Virus record (IMG/VR): IMGVR_UViG_3300030104_006348
Span: 1-27,336 of that record
Origin: a virus
Reading direction: 5' to 3' (one strand)
Length of the DNA stretch: 27,336 nucleotides
Each line of letters starts with the position of its first letter. Positions within the stretch are counted from its first letter, which is position 1. The position numbers and the translations under genes are program-made. The notes beneath the pieces are model-generated. The model was not told where the DNA came from and made no database searches. It worked only from the letters and a program-made list of their open reading frames with translations. Positions 23,596 to 27,336 of the stretch are shown piece after piece.

Positions 23596-24123
23596 ATGGC
23601 GGAGTCATTTACAAATTCACTGACAAGGGCTGCGGGTATTGTAACCTCAAGTAATTCAGGGTCTATTGGTATTACCACTTCCCTCATTACCGGAATCTCA
23701 ACCACTGGGGTTTCAGTTGGTGATATGGTAAAAACAACATTCTTTAGGGGTGGGTCAAAAGTTTCTGTGATTGGAGCAGGTCAAGTAAATCTTGACAGAA
23801 CATCTACCAATACCAGTACAAAGACTGGTCAAACTGTTACATTTATGGGTAAGACCACTGCTTTTACAGCAACCGAAAAATCAATCTTGGTTGGTGGAAC
23901 TTTCGCAAATCTGACTGATAATACGATTAATGTGAATGTAGAGGTTGGAATCGGAAATACTTTTGCTCTTATCGCAAACAATATTCCTATCCCTCAAGGA
24001 AGTTCGTTCGTTATCAGTGACGCTGGTAAAACAATCTTAAGACCCAATGAAGTAATTAATTTGTATTGTGATACAGCCACATCTGTGGATTCTAGTTTGA
24101 GTATTCTTAGTGGGGTTCAATAA
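23596..24123 (+). CDS. Small virion protein (175 aa)
   Basis: A 175-residue protein with an N-terminal Ser/Thr/Gly-rich beta part (GIVTSSNSGSIGITTSLITG). A predicted Ig- or jellyroll-like C-terminal part follows, from about 85 on: EKSILVGGTFANL, NVNVEVGIGN, NIPIPQGSSFVISDAG, ILRPNEVINLYC. The latter resembles the 114-aa protein at 21300. No enzyme motif is visible. The stop overlaps the start of the next gene (TAATG), so coupled translation is likely. Probably a fiber-associated structural protein, family unknown to me. Confidence 0.65.
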   Translation: MAESFTNSLTRAAGIVTSSNSGSIGITTSLITGISTTGVSVGDMVKTTFFRGGSKVSVIGAGQVNLDRTSTNTSTKTGQTVTFMGKTTAFTATEKSILVGGTFANLTDNTINVNVEVGIGNTFALIANNIPIPQGSSFVISDAGKTILRPNEVINLYCDTATSVDSSLSILSGVQ

Positions 24124-24770
24124 TGGGTCTTGGTAATAACGGATATATTGGAAGATCTCCTGGAGATTCTTCTGTAATTGTAAGAAGACAGGTATATCAA
24201 CCAACCGGTGTTCAAACTTCATTTACATTTGAATCTGGTTATGACAACAATTTCTTTGATGTCTTTATTAATGGTGCGAAGCAGATTAAGTCCATTGACT
24301 TCACTGCGGTAGATAATACAACATTCTCTTTAACATCACCAGCACAAAATGGTGATGTTATTGAGGCTGTCGCTTATAAAGCTTTCAATGCCACAAATAG
24401 TGGTGTGGGTATTCAATCTGCCGGGGTACGGATTGGAGAACCTTCAACTCTAAATTTTATTGGTGCAGGAAATACATTTAAAGTTAGAGAAGCTGGTGAG
24501 GTTATTGATATCTCCATTCAAGGTGGTGGAGGAGGTGGTGGTGTTGGAACTGCCATTAATTATGAAAACGGAGATTCAAGCCCATTTAGTTATATTAATG
24601 CAACAGCATTCGTAAATCAGAATATTGTTTTAGATACAACTACTGCTGGTGCAGATAACTCTTACGTTGTTGTTCAGGAACCACGATTAGTTGTTTCAGT
24701 TGGTGCTGCTGTTACGGTGGGACTTGGAAAAACCATGGTAACTGATCTATATCAACTCGGTGATCTCTAA
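24123..24770 (+). CDS. Small virion protein with poly-Gly hinge (215 aa)
   Basis: A 215-residue protein. Residues about 20-95 form a beta domain (FTFESGYDNNFFDVFINGAK, FSLTSPAQNGDVIEAVAYKA) of the kind seen in phage tail and fiber proteins that present loops. A short repeat (LNFIGAGNTFKVREAGEVIDISIQ) then leads into a run of seven glycines, a likely flexible hinge. The C-terminal ~70 residues are again beta-rich (NQNIVLDTTTAGADNSYVVV, LVVSVGAAVTVG). It overlaps the 175-aa gene by one base, and the two products may interact. Function is not established. Confidence 0.65.
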   Translation: MGLGNNGYIGRSPGDSSVIVRRQVYQPTGVQTSFTFESGYDNNFFDVFINGAKQIKSIDFTAVDNTTFSLTSPAQNGDVIEAVAYKAFNATNSGVGIQSAGVRIGEPSTLNFIGAGNTFKVREAGEVIDISIQGGGGGGGVGTAINYENGDSSPFSYINATAFVNQNIVLDTTTAGADNSYVVVQEPRLVVSVGAAVTVGLGKTMVTDLYQLGDL

Positions 24771-24776
24771 TAAATA
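24769..24776 (+). promoter_or_regulatory. T4-type late promoter (AATAAATA)
   Basis: AATAAATA followed by C overlaps the TAA stop at 24768-24770 and precedes the S74 fiber start at 24796 by 27 bases. The arrangement is the same as at 23569. Confidence 0.55.
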
Positions 24777-24795
24777 CAACTAAAAGATATAAGTA

Positions 24796-26886
24796 ATGTC
24801 GGCAATTAATGTAAATTCAATTACAGGAAGGACCGGAACTCATGGTCCTGTGCTGACTGGTGTCACTACGGTAACTGGTGGCACTCTAAATACCGCAGCT
24901 TTAAATGTCACCGGTGCAGCTTCATTTTCTGGTAACGTATCGATTGCTGGTACATTAAGTTATGATGATGTAACTGACATTGATTCCGTTGGTATTATTA
25001 CCGCACAGTCTGGTATTAATATATCTGGTGGAGACTTAACACTTCCAGATTCAATAATTCACGCTGGAGATACTAATACCAAGATTAGATTCCCTGCTAC
25101 AGATACATTCACTGTAGAAACTGCTGGTAGTGAAAGACTTCGTATAACTTCTGGTGGTTCAGTTGGTATCGGTAATACTGCATCTTCAAATATTAAATTA
25201 GATGTTGAAGGTTCGTTAAGAGCAAAAGCAGCAGCATATGCTGCACCTACAAATGGAACAGGACTAGAAATATATTATGCAACTGGTACACTAAATGACG
25301 CACCAAGTGGTTATTTATTGTCTTACGACAGGGATGCTAGTGCTTACAAAAAAATAAATTATGATGCTTCCGATCATAAATTTAGAACATCAGGAACAGA
25401 AAGACTTCGTATAGATTCTGATGGAAAACTTTGTGTAGGTATCAATAATGCCTTTGGTACAGAAAATGAGAATGTAAATATTGCGAGTAGTGGTGGAGGA
25501 CGTATTGCCCTTCTTCGTAATGATACCAGTATTACATCTGGCAATGAGTTGGGAAGAATCACTTGGTATTCTAATGATAGTACGTCATCAACATATCAAC
25601 AATGTGCTGCTATTAGAGCTCTTGCATCAGGAACTTTTGGCGATGGAGACAAACCTACTGACTTAACTTTCTCCACCACCCCTGATAATACTTCCACTCC
25701 CGCAGAAAGACTTCGTATAGATTCAAGTGGTCGGTTGCTGGTTGGCAAAACTTCTACATCGAATGAGCATACTCTTCAGGTTCAAGCGGCAAGTGGTGCT
25801 AATGCTATAAGCATTATTGGTAGATCGGTTGACGATCAAAGTGAGATTACTTTCTACGAAAATGATAATACAACAATCCTGGCACAATATCAGCAGGTAG
25901 CTGGTTATTCTGTTTTCAGGCACCGTGCTGGTTATCTTCGTTTTGACAGTGGCGGAGTTACTGAAAAGATGCGCCTCGATTCAAGTGGAAGATTACTGAT
26001 TGCTCAAACTAGCAGTCTTCTTTCTTATGCAGGTCTGCAGATAAAAGGAGACGCAGATACAGGTGCTCACATTTGCCTTGCTCATCAAGGTGCTACACCA
26101 GCTAGTGGTAATAATATTGGCAGCATTCGTTTTACAAATAATGCGGGTGGAATTGGTGCAATTGTTGGTGTAGAAGCAGACGGAAATTGGAGTGGTAGTA
26201 GTCAACCAAGTCGTATAATATTCGCCGCTACTGCTTCTGGAGCAACATCGCCAACAGAAATATTCCGTATTCATGGAGATGGCGCACTCTCTTACAATAC
26301 AACTGGTTTGAGTAACTATGGTCAAACAGGGAGTACTGGTAGCACTGCTGGCGGTAATACTGGTAATTGGATTTTCCGAAGAGATACCGGAGCTGTAGTT
26401 CAGGCAACCAGTGCCCTCTCCGGTTGGTCCAATATGTACATTAATAAGTACGCTTGGGCTAGTGGAAGAGATAGTAGATGGATTAATTTCTATCTAAATG
26501 GTAGTGGTCAGGATTCTATTACTTGGAACGGTAGTAATATTGTTTACGGTACATCATCTGACTACAGAATTAAGAAGAACGTCAGAGACTTTACCGGTGG
26601 CATTGATAAGGTAAAGCAACTTAAAGTTCGTATATTTGATTATATTGATAGCGAAAGAGGCACTGACCATGTTGGATTCATTGCTCACGAGTTACAGGAA
26701 GTAGTTCCAGAAGCAGTTGAAGGTGGAAAGGATGCCATGAGAAAAGGAGAAGACACTGAGGAACTTGTACCAGCACATCAATCTGTTGAGTATGGAAAAA
26801 TAACACCACTTCTTGCATCAGCACTTCAAGAAGCAATCGCCAAGATTGAAACACTTGAAGCAAGAATTGCTGCTCTTGAAAGTTAA
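24796..26886 (+). CDS. Tail fiber with C-terminal S74 intramolecular chaperone
   Basis: A 696-residue fiber protein. It begins with fiber beta repeats (GRTGTHGPVLTGVTTVTG, SGNVSIAGTLSYDD). Five variants of the ERLRIDSSGRLLVG motif follow between about 25129 and 26283, alternating with beta modules. The last ~110 residues are a Peptidase_S74 / endosialidase-type chaperone: SDYRIKKNVRDF from Ser588, VGFIAHELQEVVPEAV, VEYGKITPLLASALQEAI, and a closing coiled coil IAKIETLEARIAALES. In this family the chaperone helps the fiber trimerise and then cuts itself off at the Ser of the SDxRxK motif; that residue is present here. It is therefore probably a trimeric receptor-binding fiber. A late promoter lies in front and the stop overlaps a minus-strand gene by 4 bases. 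Confidence 0.9.
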   Translation: MSAINVNSITGRTGTHGPVLTGVTTVTGGTLNTAALNVTGAASFSGNVSIAGTLSYDDVTDIDSVGIITAQSGINISGGDLTLPDSIIHAGDTNTKIRFPATDTFTVETAGSERLRITSGGSVGIGNTASSNIKLDVEGSLRAKAAAYAAPTNGTGLEIYYATGTLNDAPSGYLLSYDRDASAYKKINYDASDHKFRTSGTERLRIDSDGKLCVGINNAFGTENENVNIASSGGGRIALLRNDTSITSGNELGRITWYSNDSTSSTYQQCAAIRALASGTFGDGDKPTDLTFSTTPDNTSTPAERLRIDSSGRLLVGKTSTSNEHTLQVQAASGANAISIIGRSVDDQSEITFYENDNTTILAQYQQVAGYSVFRHRAGYLRFDSGGVTEKMRLDSSGRLLIAQTSSLLSYAGLQIKGDADTGAHICLAHQGATPASGNNIGSIRFTNNAGGIGAIVGVEADGNWSGSSQPSRIIFAATASGATSPTEIFRIHGDGALSYNTTGLSNYGQTGSTGSTAGGNTGNWIFRRDTGAVVQATSALSGWSNMYINKYAWASGRDSRWINFYLNGSGQDSITWNGSNIVYGTSSDYRIKKNVRDFTGGIDKVKQLKVRIFDYIDSERGTDHVGFIAHELQEVVPEAVEGGKDAMRKGEDTEELVPAHQSVEYGKITPLLASALQEAIAKIETLEARIAALES
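25129..26283 (+). repeat. Five diverged ERLRIDSSGR-type repeats in the S74 fiber
   Basis: Motifs begin near 25129 (SERLRITSGG), 25396 (TERLRIDSDG), 25702 (AERLRIDSSG), 25963 (TEKMRLDSSG) and 26251 (TEIFRIHGDG), spaced about 260-305 bases. The beta modules between them differ, so this is a scaffold repeat with exchangeable inserts. Confidence 0.75.
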
Positions 26887-27110
26887 TCGTTGAGAGGACT
26901 ATCAGTTCTCCAATGTATTCCTGCTCCCTTCATGTTCTGAATCTCGGGAGCATCTTTCTCTACATCTTTTTTGAGTTGTTCCACCAACATAGCACCAAGT
27001 GCTTCCATTCTCTCAGGATGAATAGCAGTGATACTACCTTCCTCAATAGCAATCTTCATACTCTTTTCTTCTTTTTCAGTCAATCTGTTGCCGTTGATGG
27101 GGAGAGTCAT
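26883..27110 (-). CDS. Unknown small protein (75 aa)
   Basis: The minus-strand ATG at 27110 is preferred; a GTG at 27197 would add 29 residues of different, less protein-like composition. The product MTLPINGNRLTEKEEKSMKI... is charged and helical with a central region SITAIHPERMEALGAMLVEQLKKDVEKDA and ends in WRTDSPLND. No known motif is visible and the Shine-Dalgarno is poor (AGAG a few bases upstream). No clear minus-strand promoter was found in 27111-27200. The gene converges on the S74 fiber and shares 4 bases with its stop. Function unknown. Confidence 0.6.
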   Translation of the reverse strand: MTLPINGNRLTEKEEKSMKIAIEEGSITAIHPERMEALGAMLVEQLKKDVEKDAPEIQNMKGAGIHWRTDSPLND

Positions 27111-27197
27111 GGTGCTCTTTGAATGTATGGATATTCTAACATATCTATAAAAGAAGTGTGGGGATTTTAGAATGTTTTTAGATTCAATGGGTGACAC

Positions 27198-27226
27198 TTG
27201 ACAAAGTGGTGGAATGTGAGTAGGAT
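27198..27226 (+). promoter_or_regulatory. σ70-like early promoter
   Basis: TTGACA (27198-27203), exactly 17 bases, then TAGGAT (27221-27226). The -35 is perfect and the -10 matches four of six positions. It points into the gene starting at 27290. The surrounding 27111-27289 holds no other gene that I can see. Confidence 0.55.
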
Positions 27227-27261
27227 AACTCTGTCAGGGTTCATTGGGATAGCTTTAAAAA

Positions 27262-27269
27262 AATAAATA
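27262..27269 (+). promoter_or_regulatory. T4-type late promoter (AATAAATA)
   Basis: AATAAATA within an A-rich stretch lies 21 bases before the ATG at 27290. With the σ70-like promoter 36 bases upstream it would give early plus late expression. Confidence 0.5.
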
Positions 27270-27289
27270 CTAGTACATGATAATCACAT

Positions 27290-27336
27290 ATGTTATCGAC
27301 AAAGTATAGACTTCGGTTAGAGTTCATCTGTAAATG
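27290..27336 (+). CDS. Start of a small unknown gene, 3' end outside the window
   Basis: The frame opens with ATG at 27290 and reads MLSTKYRLRLEFICK before the window ends. The basic, amphipathic start looks like a real helix, and two promoter types stand just upstream. I have an impression that short cyanophage proteins begin this way but cannot assign a function. Only 15 codons are visible. A competing ATG at 27277 stops after 10 codons. Confidence 0.5.
   Translation, partial: MLSTKYRLRLEFICK

Noticed and set aside
21651-25100. Possible CRISPR-like or tandem DNA array from recurrent short repeats
   Set aside because: Repeats are in frame, diverged, irregularly spaced and encode fiber beta units, so they are protein repeats.

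Overview
The window looks like part of the late structural region of a T4-like myovirus of marine picocyanobacteria (a Synechococcus or Prochlorococcus cyanomyovirus). The evidence is a densely packed virion gene cluster with overlapping start and stop codons, T4-type late promoter elements (TATAAATA, GATAAATA and AATAAATA) in front of structural genes, and cyanophage-style fiber proteins built from short beta-repeat units (FxGDGxxL, GVSTF, ERLRIDSSGR). Phage family and host are inferred from recalled family features, not from a database search.

Layout. (1) 1-8892: the baseplate hub and cell-puncturing cluster. It holds the 3' end of an unidentified gene, a 918-aa protein combining a lysozyme-like (SLT) domain, an M23 peptidase domain and a glycine-zipper membrane segment, a gp27-like hub protein, a gp5-like OB-fold hub protein without lysozyme, a separate beta-structured spike-like protein, and two paralogous proteins ending in the same FDIPHP-type domain. 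Five consecutive genes (370-8195) overlap by 1 or 4 bases and are probably translationally coupled; the sixth (8197-8892) starts one base after the fifth ends. (2) 8893-9884: an islet of tiny genes (72, 57 and 104 aa) with sigma70-like early promoters, RNA hairpins and a probable short non-coding RNA between a perfect TTGACA-17-TATAAT promoter and an intrinsic terminator. (3) 9885-26886: tail fiber and adhesin-like proteins. These include two very large paralogous beta-helix proteins (1631 and 1214 aa), a collar-type fiber with eight HxH motifs, a modular beta-repeat fiber, three small structural proteins, and a fiber ending in an S74 intramolecular chaperone. (4) Two short minus-strand genes (17247-17573 and 26883-27110) converge on and slightly overlap the 3' ends of fiber genes. 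(5) 27111-27336: a leader with an early and a late promoter before a gene that runs off the window.

Together the genes encode what the tail tip needs to recognise the host (fibers), breach the peptidoglycan (lysozyme/peptidase protein) and puncture the envelope (hub, OB fold, spike). Late promoters drive most units. The islet at about 8.9-9.8 kb and the right edge carry host-type promoters and are probably transcribed early. The most novel candidates are the predicted small RNA at about 9790-9843, the branched RNA fold at 9108-9161 and the divergent late promoter pair at 17599-17623.
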